A stretch of 64,000 nt of DNA from Pseudonocardiaceae bacterium (GTDB lineage: Bacteria > Actinomycetota > Actinomycetes > Mycobacteriales > Pseudonocardiaceae), in assembly GCA_009379845.1 (NCBI GenBank), contig WHSZ01000001.1, positions 62,001 through 126,000 on the forward strand, in the 5' to 3' direction. Within the stretch, counting starts at the first letter, position 1. The number at the start of each line of letters is the position of its first letter. Shown one piece after another: positions 8,510 through 16,502 of this stretch. The notes under the pieces are model-generated. The model did not search any database and was not told the origin of the DNA. It worked only from the letters and a program-made list of their open reading frames with translations. Made by a program: the position numbers and the translations under genes.

Positions 8510-9364
8510 TCAGCTTGCGGCCAACCCTTTCATCGCTTCGATGATCGCCTGAATGGTGTCATCGGGATTCAAGGCCGCCGCTCGCAGATGGTCGAACATC
8601 AACGTATACCGATGGACGTCCTCTTGCTGCTCCAAATAGACGCCGCTCGAGGTATTTTCCACATAAACGACGTCAGGATCAGCCTGTTCAGGGAATCCGA
8701 GGATCAAGAATGGGCCTTCCATCCCGGCGTGTGCGCCGGCGGTGAACGGCAGCATCTGGAGCGTCACGTGGGGTGCCTGGGCGATTTCCTGTAGCCGCTC
8801 GAACTGCTCGCGCATCACATCGGGACCGCCGACGACCCGGTGCACCACCGCCTCGTCGATGACCGCCCAATACTCCGGCGGGTTCGACTCGGTGAGCAAT
8901 CGCTGCCGCTCGATGCGTCCAGCCACCCGGCGCTCGATGCTCTCCTCGGTCGCGTTCGGACGAATAGCCTTGATCACCGCGCGGGTGTAGCGCTCGGTCT
9001 GCAGCAGGCCGGGCACCAGCAGGGCCTGAAAGGCCCGCAGCGAGGCGGCGTCCGCTTCCAAGCCGACGAACGCACCGGTGAACACCTCGTTGTAGGCATG
9101 CCACCAGCCTTTCCGGCGAGCCTCGCGGGCCAGTTGGACAAGTGCTTCCAGCTCGTCGCCGCCCAGTCCGTAGAGCTTCAGCATGTCGCGCGCGTCGCGC
9201 GGGGTGACCCCGACATGGCCGGTTTCGATACGACTGATCTTCGAGGCCGAGCATTCGAGTCGCTCCCCCACCTCGTCGATGGTCAGATCCGCGACATCTC
9301 GCAGCCTCCGCAGCTCGCTCGCCAACCGCCGGCGCCGAACCGTGGGGCCATCGCCTCGTGCCAT
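8510..9364 (-). CDS. XRE helix-turn-helix regulator with DUF5753
   Basis: A 284-residue regulator. An N-terminal XRE helix-turn-helix (RRLRDVADLTIDEVGERLEC to SKISRIETGHVGVTPRDARDML) is followed by a DUF5753 domain from about residue 95, containing PGLLQTERYTRAVI and DEAVVHRVVGG. The ATG at 9364 has GGAGGT 6 bases upstream and is preferred over the ATG at 9397. Its downstream partner is the DUF397 gene. Such WhiJ-like regulators influence development or antibiotic production in Streptomyces; here no target is visible. Confidence 0.9.
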   Translation of the reverse strand: MARGDGPTVRRRRLASELRRLRDVADLTIDEVGERLECSASKISRIETGHVGVTPRDARDMLKLYGLGGDELEALVQLAREARRKGWWHAYNEVFTGAFVGLEADAASLRAFQALLVPGLLQTERYTRAVIKAIRPNATEESIERRVAGRIERQRLLTESNPPEYWAVIDEAVVHRVVGGPDVMREQFERLQEIAQAPHVTLQMLPFTAGAHAGMEGPFLILGFPEQADPDVVYVENTSSGVYLEQQEDVHRYTLMFDHLRAAALNPDDTIQAIIEAMKGLAAS

Positions 9365-9591
9365 GCCTTCACCTCCGCCCAACACAACTGAGCCCACAGT
9401 TTGTTAGTGCTGCACGACGGCACCAAGGTCAAACCCCCAAACGGGTGATGCAACTTGCAGCCGCTCAGTGCGTCGCCGCGATCTGCGAGCTACGGTAGGC
9501 ACTGTAAGAACGATAGACCCCGGCGCGCGGCGGTCGTAGTACACCGCGCACCCAATAAAGACGAGCGCGGATCAGACCGTCCGCGCCTTGT

Positions 9592-9679
9592 GCCGAACGG
9601 TGCGCCCCCTCCCCGGCACCCCCAGCACCGTTCGGCGCGGCAGGGGGTCCGGGACCGCCCCCCGACCGGTCCCGGACCC
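9592..9679. terminator. two tandem GC hairpins
   Basis: The first stem is GCCGAACGGTGC (9592–9603) with its complement at 9625–9636. The second is GGGTCCGGGACCG (9645–9657) with its complement at 9667–9679. They lie 21 bases past the stop of the FAH-family gene on the minus strand and most likely end that transcript. The rest of the 9365–9699 gap holds the XRE promoter and no gene that I can support. Confidence 0.6.
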
Positions 9680-9699
9680 GCTGTTTCGGACCCCTGGAT

Positions 9700-10578
9700 C
9701 TACGCCACCGCGCCGTGCCCGTCCACGAGGCGTTGCCGTTGCCGGCCGAGCCCGTCGATGTCCAGCTCCATCACGTCGCCCGGTGCCAGGTAGTCGAACC
9801 GGCCGGAAAGCGCCACGCCCTCCGGCGTTCCGGTGTTCACCAGATCGCCCGCATCCAGCACCAGGTACTGCGAGAGGTGCCGGACGATCTCGGCCACGCT
9901 GAAGATCATGTCGGCGGTGCTGGAATCCTGCCGCACCTCGCCGTTTACCCAGGAACGCAAGCCGAGCCGCTGCGGATCGCCGAGGTCGGCCGCCGGGACC
10001 AGCCAGGGGCCGACCGGGTTGAACGTCGGGTAGCACTTGCCCTTGGACCACTGCCCGCCGGACTGCTCGATCTGGTAGGCACGCTCCGAGACGTCGTTGG
10101 ACACCGTGTAGCCGGCGACACAGACCAGGGCTTCCTCGGCACTGGCCAGGTTGTGCGCACGCCGGCCGATGACCACGCCGAGCTCGACTTCCCAGTCGGT
10201 TCTGGTGCTGCCGCCCGGCACCCGCACGTCGTCGAAGGGACCGACGACCGTGTTCGGATGTTTGAGGAACAGGATCGGAACCTCCGGCGGCGGCGAGCCG
10301 GATTCGGCCGCGTGCGCCGCGTAGTTCTGCCCGATGCACAGCACCGCGGCCGGGCGGGCGATCGGCGCACCCACCCGCATGCCGGTGCCGTCCCCTGCAT
10401 CGTCGACGGCGGTCAGCTCGCCGGCCGTCAACGCCTCCCTGGCACGTTCCACGCCGCCAGCGGCCAGGAACGCCCCGTCCACGTCCGTCGTGATCGTGCC
10501 GAGGTCGAACAGCCGGCCGTCCGCGTCGGCCACATACGGCCGCTCCGCGCCGGCCGGACCGAGCCGCAAGATCTTCAT
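9700..10578 (-). CDS. fumarylacetoacetate hydrolase family; likely 2,4-diketo-3-deoxy-L-rhamnonate hydrolase
   Basis: A 292-residue FAH-fold hydrolase. The metal-binding and catalytic region is recognisable in CIGQNYAAHAAE, EVELGVVIGRRAHN and VSNDVSERAYQ, and the C-terminal LVNTGTPEGVALS. The upstream gene is a clear L-rhamnonate dehydratase, so the most likely role is the last step of the non-phosphorylated rhamnose route, splitting 2,4-diketo-3-deoxy-L-rhamnonate to pyruvate and L-lactate. Annotation as ureidoglycolate lyase is common for this family but is not supported by context. It follows the dehydratase gene by 20 bases. Confidence 0.75.
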   Translation of the reverse strand: MKILRLGPAGAERPYVADADGRLFDLGTITTDVDGAFLAAGGVERAREALTAGELTAVDDAGDGTGMRVGAPIARPAAVLCIGQNYAAHAAESGSPPPEVPILFLKHPNTVVGPFDDVRVPGGSTRTDWEVELGVVIGRRAHNLASAEEALVCVAGYTVSNDVSERAYQIEQSGGQWSKGKCYPTFNPVGPWLVPAADLGDPQRLGLRSWVNGEVRQDSSTADMIFSVAEIVRHLSQYLVLDAGDLVNTGTPEGVALSGRFDYLAPGDVMELDIDGLGRQRQRLVDGHGAVA

Positions 10579-10598
10579 CGTGCTCCTCTACTCACATG

Positions 10599-11777
10599 TC
10601 AGTGTTCGTATGGGCGGGACAGGGTGCATTCGGGGTTCAGCCGTACCCCGAAGCCGGGGGTGTCCGACAGCCGGAGCCGGCCGTCAACCGGTACCGGCTC
10701 GTCCAGCAGCAACGGGCTGAACATCGGCACCACCTCGGTTGCCTCCGGGTGCATCATCAGGAACTCGGAGAACGGGCTGTTGTGCCGGGTGATCGCGAAA
10801 TGATACGAGTACACGCTCGATCCGTGCGGCACCACCAGCACGCCACGGCTGTCCGCCAGCGCCGAGATCTTCAGCAGCTCGGTCATCCCGCCGCACCAGT
10901 TGACGTCCGGCTGGATGATGTCCGCGCAGCCCATCTCGAGCAGCAGCCGGAAGCCCCACCGGGTGGCCTCGTGCTCGCCGGTCGTGACAAGCACATCCGC
11001 GGGTAGCCGGTCGCGCAGTTCGGCGTAACCCCAGTAGTCGTCCGGTGACAGCGCCTCCTCGATCCAGCGCAGCCCGTGCTCACGCAACGCGAGGCCGAGC
11101 CGGGTGGCGTAGTCCAGATCCAGCGACATCCAGCAGTCCGCCATCAACCAGAAGTCCGTTCCCACCGCATCGCGCATGCTGGCGAAGCGCTGCACGGTCT
11201 GCGCCATCCCGTCGGCCCCTTCGGCCGGGCCGTGCCGGATCGGCATCTTGCCACCGATGAACCCCAGCTTCTGTGCGAGGTCTGGCCGTGCGGTCGTGGC
11301 GTAGAAGACCTGCTCGTCCCGCACCGGCCCACCGAGCAGCGCGTACACCGGCTCGCCGCGCAGCTTGCCGAGCAGGTCCCAGAGCGCCAGGTCGATCGCG
11401 CTGATCACGTTCAGCACCAGGCCCTTGCGCCCGTAGTACAGCGTGGCCGAGTACATCTGATCCCAGATCCGCTCCACCTGGTGAACCGGCGCGCCTTCCA
11501 GGAACCGGGAAAGGTGCCGTTCCACGATGTACGCGCCGGGTTCGCCCGCGGTGGTCACCGCGAATCCGATTGTGCCGTCGTCCGCCTCCAGCTCGACGAT
11601 CAGCGTGCCGAGCACGTTGATTCCGAAGGACTGCCGGCTGTCCCGGTACTCCGGGTACTTCGCCATCGGCGTGGCGATGTGATCGTCGATCCAGTGCCCT
11701 CGGTCTTGGTCGTGATAGTCGGCGCCACCCCCGGTGGTGGTGTACGCCCGAACCGACCGGATGGTGCGTGCACTCAT
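10599..11777 (-). CDS. rhmD: L-rhamnonate dehydratase (enolase superfamily)
   Basis: A 392-residue enolase-superfamily enzyme that removes water from L-rhamnonate to give 2-keto-3-deoxy-L-rhamnonate. The RhmD-specific N-terminal loop [16 protein letters not shown] is present. The Mg2+ ligands appear as Asp in MADCWMS, Glu in RWIEEALSP and Glu in TTGEHE. The Asp–His dyad lies in QPDVNWCGG and [10 protein letters not shown]. Much of the sequence agrees residue by residue with what I recall of the E. coli RhmD. The ATG overlaps the stop of a dehydrogenase remnant. The 4-dehydrogenase that would link it to the next hydrolase is not in this window. Confidence 0.9.
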   Translation of the reverse strand: MSARTIRSVRAYTTTGGGADYHDQDRGHWIDDHIATPMAKYPEYRDSRQSFGINVLGTLIVELEADDGTIGFAVTTAGEPGAYIVERHLSRFLEGAPVHQVERIWDQMYSATLYYGRKGLVLNVISAIDLALWDLLGKLRGEPVYALLGGPVRDEQVFYATTARPDLAQKLGFIGGKMPIRHGPAEGADGMAQTVQRFASMRDAVGTDFWLMADCWMSLDLDYATRLGLALREHGLRWIEEALSPDDYWGYAELRDRLPADVLVTTGEHEATRWGFRLLLEMGCADIIQPDVNWCGGMTELLKISALADSRGVLVVPHGSSVYSYHFAITRHNSPFSEFLMMHPEATEVVPMFSPLLLDEPVPVDGRLRLSDTPGFGVRLNPECTLSRPYEH

Positions 11778-11873
11778 GGATGCCCTCTCTCTCGTCCCGG
11801 CAAGACCAGGATCTTGCTCACGGCCGACGTTCCGGACGCCAGGTTGGCGAAGGCGTCCGCGGCCCGCACCCCC
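11774..11873 (-). pseudogene. C-terminal remnant of zinc-type alcohol dehydrogenase / quinone oxidoreductase
   Basis: Between the TesB stop and the RhmD start one frame reads [20 protein letters not shown], then [12 protein letters not shown] and a stop. This matches the usual end of medium-chain dehydrogenases and quinone oxidoreductases (a helix ending ADAF.. LASG followed by a VGKVLVLP-like strand). Its TGA overlaps the rhmD ATG (ATGA), as expected of a once-coupled gene pair. The rest of the gene is absent, because the sequence upstream is the intact 3' end of tesB. The likely history is a deletion that joined tesB to the tail of a dehydrogenase gene. Confidence 0.55.
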
Positions 11874-12779
11874 TCAGCTGGTGACGCGCAGCAGGCCTTC
11901 CTGCACGACGGTGGCCAGCAGCTCGCCGTCCCGGGAGAAGAAGTGCCCGGTCGCCAGCCCGCGGGAGCCCGACGCGTTCGGGGATGAGCAGTCGTAGAGG
12001 AACCACTCGTCGGCGCGGAACGGCCGGTGGAACCACAGGGCATGATCGAGGCTGGCGCCGCGCACCGTGTCGGTCGCCCAGGACATGCCGTGCCGCGCGA
12101 GCACCCGATCGAGCAAGCTGAGATCCGAGGCGTAGGTCAGCACGCAGACGTGCAGCAGCGGATCGTCGGAAAGCGTGCCGTTCGCCCGCAGCCACAACTG
12201 GCTGCGTTCCTGCCGCTCGCCGCGCTTGTCCCCGGCCCACACCGGTTCCGTCACCGGGCGCACGTCGAACGGCCGGTGGATCGTCGGACGGTCGGTCCGC
12301 ACCTCGTATTCGGCGACCAGCTCGGCGTGGCTGCGCAGCGTCGACGGCTCGGGTACGTCCGGCATCGGCACCGCGTGTTCCAGGCCGTGCTCGTCCAGCT
12401 GGAACGAGGCGGACAGCGTGAAGATCGCCTTTCCGTGCTGGATGGCCGTGACCCTGCGGGTGGTGAACGATCGCCCGTCCCGTACCCGATCGACGTCGTA
12501 CACGATCGGCACGCTGGGATCGCCGCCGCGAATGAAGTACGCGTGCAACGAGTGCACCCTGCGCTCGGCGGGCACGGTCCGCCCGGCGGCCACCAGCGCC
12601 TGCCCGGCCACCTGCCCGCCGAACACCCGCACGGACGATTCCGGCGGGCTGACGCCGCGGAAGATGTTCTCCTCGATCCGCTCGAGATCGAGCAGGGCGA
12701 CCAGCAGCTCCAACGGCGAACGCCCGTCCGGCGAGCCACGGCTGGTGGCAGCGGCGGCCCGGCGCGCGGCTTCGGTCAT
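11874..12779 (-). CDS. tesB: acyl-CoA thioesterase II (TesB-like)
   Basis: A 301-residue double-hotdog thioesterase that hydrolyses acyl-CoA to free acid and CoA. The family core VFGGQVAGQALVAA (about 52–65), LHAYFIRGGDP and SLDHALWFHRPF carry the expected features. The catalytic Asp lies in SLDHALWF and the catalytic Gln in VVQEGLLRV near the C-terminus. Where E. coli TesB has Thr228 this protein reads SSPNAS, so the third residue differs. It lies between pyruvate kinase and the rhamnonate genes but is probably unrelated in function. Confidence 0.88.
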   Translation of the reverse strand: MTEAARRAAAATSRGSPDGRSPLELLVALLDLERIEENIFRGVSPPESSVRVFGGQVAGQALVAAGRTVPAERRVHSLHAYFIRGGDPSVPIVYDVDRVRDGRSFTTRRVTAIQHGKAIFTLSASFQLDEHGLEHAVPMPDVPEPSTLRSHAELVAEYEVRTDRPTIHRPFDVRPVTEPVWAGDKRGERQERSQLWLRANGTLSDDPLLHVCVLTYASDLSLLDRVLARHGMSWATDTVRGASLDHALWFHRPFRADEWFLYDCSSPNASGSRGLATGHFFSRDGELLATVVQEGLLRVTS

Positions 12780-12813
12780 ATCCCGGACTCTGCCACCCCT
12801 CGGCGTCCCATGC

Positions 12814-14244
12814 TCAGGCGTGATCTTCTTCGCCGAGCCGGTGCACCCTGATCAGATTGGTCGAGCCGACGGTTCCCGGCGGCGAGCCGGCCACGATCAC
12901 CACGAGATCACCCCGCTGGTACCGGCCGATCGCCAGCATCGAGGTGTCCACCTGCCGCACCATCTGGTCGGTGGAATCCACGCTCGCCACCTGGAAGGTC
13001 TCGGTGCCCCAGGTCATCGCCAGCTGGCTGCGCACGTGCTCGACCGGCGTGAACGCCAGCAACGGCAGCTGAGTGTGCAGCCGGGCGAGCCGCCGCACGG
13101 TGTCTCCGGACTGGGTGAAGGCCACCAGCGCCTTGGCGTTCAACCGCTCGCCGATGTCCTTGGCGGCGTAGGAGATCACGCCACGCTTGGTGCGCGGCAC
13201 GTGCGTCAGCGGCGGCACCGCGGGGGAATCCGACTCCACCGCCTGGATGATGCGGCTCATCGTGTCCACCGCATCGATCGGATAGCGCCCCACGCTCGTC
13301 TCGCCGGACAGCATCAGCGCGTCGGCGCCGTCCAGCACGGCGTTGGCGACGTCCGAGCTTTCCGCCCTGGTGGGCCGGGTGTTCGTGACCATCGAGTCGA
13401 GCATCTGGGTCGCCACGATCACCGGCTTGGCGTTCTCTCTCGCGATCTGGATCGCCCGCTTCTGCACCAGCGGCACCTGCTCGAGCGGGAGCTCGACGCC
13501 GAGATCACCGCGCGCCACCATCACGCCGTCGAAGGCAAGCACGATGGCTTCGAGGTTGTCCACCGCTTCCGGCTTCTCCAGCTTGGCGATCACCGGCAGC
13601 CGTCCCTTGCCGACCCGCTCCATCACCTGGTGCACCAGGTCGATGTCGGCCGGCGAGCGCACGAAGGACAGCGCGACGAAGTCCACTCCGAGCTCGAGCG
13701 CGAACTCGAGATCTTCGATGTCCTTTTCGGACATCGCGGGTACCGAGACGTCCATGCCCGGCAGGGAAACGCCCTTGTGGTTGCTGACCGGGCCGCCCTC
13801 GGTGACCTCGCAGACCACGTCCGGTCCCTCGACGTCCCGTACCTCCAAGCCGACCTTGCCGTCGTCGACGAGCAGCCGGTCGCCGGGTTTGGCGTCCTTC
13901 GCCAGCCCGGTGTACGTGGTGGTGACCCGGTCGTGCGTGCCCTCCACGTCCTCGATGGTGATCCGTACGATATCCCCGGTTCGCCATTCCGCCTGGCCAC
14001 CCGCGAAGGTGCCGAGCCGGATCTTGGGGCCCTGCAGATCGGCGAGGACGCCGACCGCCTTGCCGCTGCGGGTCGCGGCGGTACGCACCAGGTCGTAAAC
14101 CTGCTTGTGGTCGCTATGGCTGCCATGGCTGAAGTTCAGCCGCGCCACGTCCATGCCCGATTCGACCAGTTCGGCGACCTTCTCAGGGGTCGCGGTGGCC
14201 GGGCCAAGGGTACAGACGATCTTCGCTCGTCTACTCACGTTCAT
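12814..14244 (-). CDS. pyk: pyruvate kinase
   Basis: A 476-residue glycolytic enzyme that converts phosphoenolpyruvate and ADP to pyruvate and ATP. It starts MNVSRRAKIVCTLGPATATP with the substrate motif RLNFSHGSHSDH. The active-site signature IAKLEKPEAVDN (Lys and Glu) and the MVARGDLGVELP and KPVIVATQMLDSM motifs follow, then a regulatory C-terminal domain. The length is normal for the bacterial enzyme. It forms a single-gene unit, with a short gap to the DUF2461 gene upstream. Confidence 0.97.
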   Translation of the reverse strand: MNVSRRAKIVCTLGPATATPEKVAELVESGMDVARLNFSHGSHSDHKQVYDLVRTAATRSGKAVGVLADLQGPKIRLGTFAGGQAEWRTGDIVRITIEDVEGTHDRVTTTYTGLAKDAKPGDRLLVDDGKVGLEVRDVEGPDVVCEVTEGGPVSNHKGVSLPGMDVSVPAMSEKDIEDLEFALELGVDFVALSFVRSPADIDLVHQVMERVGKGRLPVIAKLEKPEAVDNLEAIVLAFDGVMVARGDLGVELPLEQVPLVQKRAIQIARENAKPVIVATQMLDSMVTNTRPTRAESSDVANAVLDGADALMLSGETSVGRYPIDAVDTMSRIIQAVESDSPAVPPLTHVPRTKRGVISYAAKDIGERLNAKALVAFTQSGDTVRRLARLHTQLPLLAFTPVEHVRSQLAMTWGTETFQVASVDSTDQMVRQVDTSMLAIGRYQRGDLVVIVAGSPPGTVGSTNLIRVHRLGEEDHA

Positions 14245-14317
14245 AGAGGGTAATAGGGACGGCTGGAACGATCCCGAAGTACCGGGCGGTAAGTTCTTCC
14301 GGTCCGGAATCCGGGGG

Positions 14318-15004
14318 CTACCGGGCCGGTTCCTCGCTCGGGCCCACGTGATCGGCCGCCCATTCGTTGAACTCGCGGACCGCCAGCCAAGCCTCGCGCA
14401 CCCGCCCGTGGCACTCCGGTTCGTGCAGCGTGTCGTCCGGTTGCCAACGCCGGGTCACGTAGATGTTGCGGTGCCGGAGCAACTCGGTCCTCGGATGATC
14501 GGCCGGGTAGCCGCGCGGGCGGGTGGCCAGCTTGCCGCCCTCGACCTGCCAGCCCTTCGCGCGCAGCGTGCCGAGGATGCGAACCAGCCGCGTTCCGGCC
14601 AGCTCGCCGGCCACCGCGGTGCGGAACCTGGTGAGCTGGTCGGTGGCCAGCCGGAAGCATCCGCCGCCCACGAGCAGGCCGTCCGCGCTGATCTGGACGT
14701 AGTACGCGCCGCCGCCCCTGCCACGCTCGATCACCGCGCCGCAATGCGTCTTGTACGGGCTCTTGTCCTTGGCGAACCGCACATCCCGGTGCGGCCGGAA
14801 CACCTTCCCGGTGCCGAAGCCGGTGGCGAACTCGGGCTCCAGTTCGGCGAGCAGTGCCTCCATCGGCGCGCGCACATCGGCCCGATACGTCTCGAGATTG
14901 TCCTGCCAGTACGCCTTCGAGTTATCCGCGATCAGCCCGTCGAAGAACTCCACGGCATGCTCGCCGAATCCCGTGAAGCGCCGTTCATCGTGGTGGCCGC
15001 TCAC
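14318..15004 (-). CDS. DUF2461 family protein
   Basis: A conserved protein of about 228 residues with no known activity. Family features are FTGFGEHAVEFFDGLIADNSK and YRADVRAPMEALLAELEPEF, then FRPHRDVRFAKDKSPYKTHCG. The GTG at 15004 has AAGGAG 5 bases upstream and is preferred to the ATG at 15043, which would run into the operator region. The gene is preceded by two tandem inverted repeats and a TetR gene, so it is probably the target of that regulator. It is soluble by sequence. Confidence 0.8.
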   Translation of the reverse strand: MSGHHDERRFTGFGEHAVEFFDGLIADNSKAYWQDNLETYRADVRAPMEALLAELEPEFATGFGTGKVFRPHRDVRFAKDKSPYKTHCGAVIERGRGGGAYYVQISADGLLVGGGCFRLATDQLTRFRTAVAGELAGTRLVRILGTLRAKGWQVEGGKLATRPRGYPADHPRTELLRHRNIYVTRRWQPDDTLHEPECHGRVREAWLAVREFNEWAADHVGPSEEPAR

Positions 15005-15064
15005 CCGTCCTCCTTCCACAACCTCCGCCACGAACGCCGCCACGAACGCCGGTCGCCGCGGCGC

Positions 15065-15102
15065 CGTCAGGTCACAACGACCTGACGTATAGATCGTTAT
15101 AC
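15065..15102. promoter_or_regulatory. two tandem inverted repeats, candidate TetR operators
   Basis: CGTCAGGTC (15065–15073) is mirrored perfectly at 15079–15087 around a 5-base spacer. Directly next to it GTATA (15087–15091) is mirrored by TATAC (15098–15102). The block lies between the TetR stop (15119) and the DUF2461 start (15004), and the second repeat contains TATAAC-like sequence on the minus strand. An operator over the DUF2461 promoter is the simplest reading. Confidence 0.55.
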
Positions 15103-15118
15103 ACCTATCGCGAGCCGC

Positions 15119-15790
15119 TCATCGGGCCGCGGCCTCAACGGCGAGCACCAGCATGTCGAGCTCGGCGTCGAACACGTCGCCCGGCGTCACGGTGCGCAGC
15201 CGGGGTGTCAGCGCACGAAGCCGCGGGACGTCGTCGTCCGATTCGGCGGCCGCGAACAGCGCCGCGTTGCGTTGCGGCGTCGTCGGATCCCCGTGCGTCT
15301 CGCGATGCGCCCGCCCAAGCACGATGTCCACGAAGATCAGGTAGAACCGGGCCGTCGCGTCCTCGCCCAGACCGGCGTCGGCGAGGATGTCCAGGATGGT
15401 CTCCGCGAGCCGCAGACCGCCTGGCCCGTGGTTGCCGCGGGTCATGATCAGGTCGGCGAGCCCCGGGTAGCGCACCGCCTGGCCGCGCATGCCGTGCGCG
15501 AGGTGCCGCAGCCGCCGTGACCATGGCCCGTGCCTGGCTTCCTCCGGGATGATCTCATGGTCGGCGATCGCGTTCGCCACCATCTCCAGCAGCGCCTCCT
15601 TGTCGGGCACATGCCGGTACAACGCCATGCGGGAAGCGCCGGTCTCGGCGGCGAGTCGCCGGATCGTCAACGCGGCGAGCCCTTCCCTGCGGGCCAGATC
15701 GAGCGCGGCGGTAACGATCTGCGCGCGGTCCAGGCTGCCCCACGGGCGGCGCCCCGCCGGTTCGGCAGCTGAGGTGGTCACGGCATGCAC
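15119..15790 (-). CDS. TetR-family regulator with TetR-type C-terminal domain
   Basis: A 223-residue regulator. The DNA-binding domain spans about residues 22–65 (RAQIVTAALDLARREGLAAL, then ASRMALYRHVPDKEAL), and the longer helical C-terminal half resembles the tetracycline-repressor ligand domain. The YRHVxDKEALLE turn is typical of that subgroup. It lies upstream of, and in the same direction as, the DUF2461 gene, with paired inverted repeats between them. It is also divergent from the iron-box unit at 15881. The ligand is unknown. Confidence 0.85.
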   Translation of the reverse strand: MHAVTTSAAEPAGRRPWGSLDRAQIVTAALDLARREGLAALTIRRLAAETGASRMALYRHVPDKEALLEMVANAIADHEIIPEEARHGPWSRRLRHLAHGMRGQAVRYPGLADLIMTRGNHGPGGLRLAETILDILADAGLGEDATARFYLIFVDIVLGRAHRETHGDPTTPQRNAALFAAAESDDDVPRLRALTPRLRTVTPGDVFDAELDMLVLAVEAAAR

Positions 15791-15839
15791 GGTACTGGCC
15801 CGGCTGCGCGGCCACTTGCGGACGATGTCCGCGAGCGCC

Positions 15840-15858
15840 TAAGGTGTGCCTTACCTAA
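15840..15858. promoter_or_regulatory. candidate IdeR/DtxR iron box
   Basis: The minus strand reads TTAGGTAAGGCACACCTTA. Compared with the DtxR/IdeR consensus TTAGGTTAGGCTAACCTAA it agrees at 15 of 19 positions, including most of both arms. It lies 22 bases before the ATG at 15881 and 50 bases before the divergent TetR start, where a repressor would block transcription. Confidence 0.6.
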
Positions 15859-15880
15859 TCGTGGAACGGAGGTGTCCCGG

Positions 15881-16288
15881 ATGGTCGATAACGTTGATTG
15901 GGCACGATGGCCGCTGATCGAGGTGGCTCCCGGCGACGTGCCCACCGCCCAGGTGGCGCCGGCGGTTGCCCGCGCCCTGCAGGCCGCGGTGGACCGGGGC
16001 GAGTATTTTGCCGCGGTGGTGCACATGCCGGACATGCCAGCCAACCGGCCGCGGGTATCCGGCGCACCGGAACGGATCCGCATGCTCAGAAAGCTCCGCC
16101 CCGGACTGAGCAGGCGGTGCCGCGGTCTCGCCTTCGTGATGTCCGCCGCGGCCCAGCGGGACAACGTCAAGGTCGTGAAATCCGGCAACAAGATCTGGGG
16201 TTGCCCCACGATGGCGACCGACGACGTGCAGCGGGCCAGGGCCTCGGCACGCACCCAGCTGTCCGCCGACACGTCCGAGCCGGCGTAA
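15881..16288 (+). CDS. unknown protein behind iron box
   Basis: A 135-residue soluble protein beginning MVDNVDWARWPLIEVAPGDV. I do not recognise its family. It is Arg/Ala-rich, has one Cys (WGCPT) and a central basic stretch (RIRMLRKLRPGLSRRCRG). The ATG at 15881 has GGAGG about 8 bases upstream; longer in-frame starts would cross the iron box. Its stop overlaps the next start (TAATG), so it is translationally coupled to a 36-aa membrane peptide. With the IdeR-like box this suggests an iron-responsive two-gene unit, which is an inference. Confidence 0.7.
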   Translation: MVDNVDWARWPLIEVAPGDVPTAQVAPAVARALQAAVDRGEYFAAVVHMPDMPANRPRVSGAPERIRMLRKLRPGLSRRCRGLAFVMSAAAQRDNVKVVKSGNKIWGCPTMATDDVQRARASARTQLSADTSEPA

Positions 16289-16398
16289 TGTGGATCATCG
16301 CAGGACTGGGCAGCCTCGTGCTCTACCTGCTCCGGCGCGCCCGCCGGGGCAAGCGCGCCCAGAAGCGCGGCGAGGAAGAATCACGACTCGACGGGTAG
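16288..16398 (+). CDS. 36-aa single-pass membrane peptide
   Basis: The product begins MWIIAGLGSLVLYLLRRARR and continues with a charged tail (GKRAQKRGEEESRLDG). Residues 2–15 form one short hydrophobic helix followed by an Arg-rich patch, which predicts an inside-facing tail. The ATG shares its A with the TAA of the preceding gene (TAATG), a sign of coupled translation. It is too short for routine gene calling. The function is unknown; it may anchor or regulate the upstream protein. Confidence 0.5.
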   Translation: MWIIAGLGSLVLYLLRRARRGKRAQKRGEEESRLDG

Positions 16399-16429
16399 CC
16401 GGTGTCCCGGCCCGCGACATCGTCACCCC

Positions 16430-16447
16430 GACATGGATGCATATTGC
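16430..16447. repeat. near-palindrome related to 55288–55305
   Basis: GACATGGATGCATATTGC lies between the 36-aa ORF and the lyase-like gene. It agrees at about 14 of 17 positions with the minus-strand reading of the palindrome upstream of hisD (CAATATGGACGCATATTG). Both lie within about 40 bases of GTCACCCCGAC. It looks like a short dispersed intergenic element. Confidence 0.35.
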
Positions 16448-16502
16448 TCGTGGGACTGCCGGCCACCTGCCGGAGGTGCCGCGCTCCTGACAGGATCGCC
16501 CC

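Noticed and set aside
12175..14253. A 692-codon open frame on the plus strand opposite tesB and pyk
   Set aside because: It is a mirror of real genes in high-GC DNA. The product is His/Arg/Gly-rich with no domain, while the opposite strand encodes complete pyruvate kinase and TesB.
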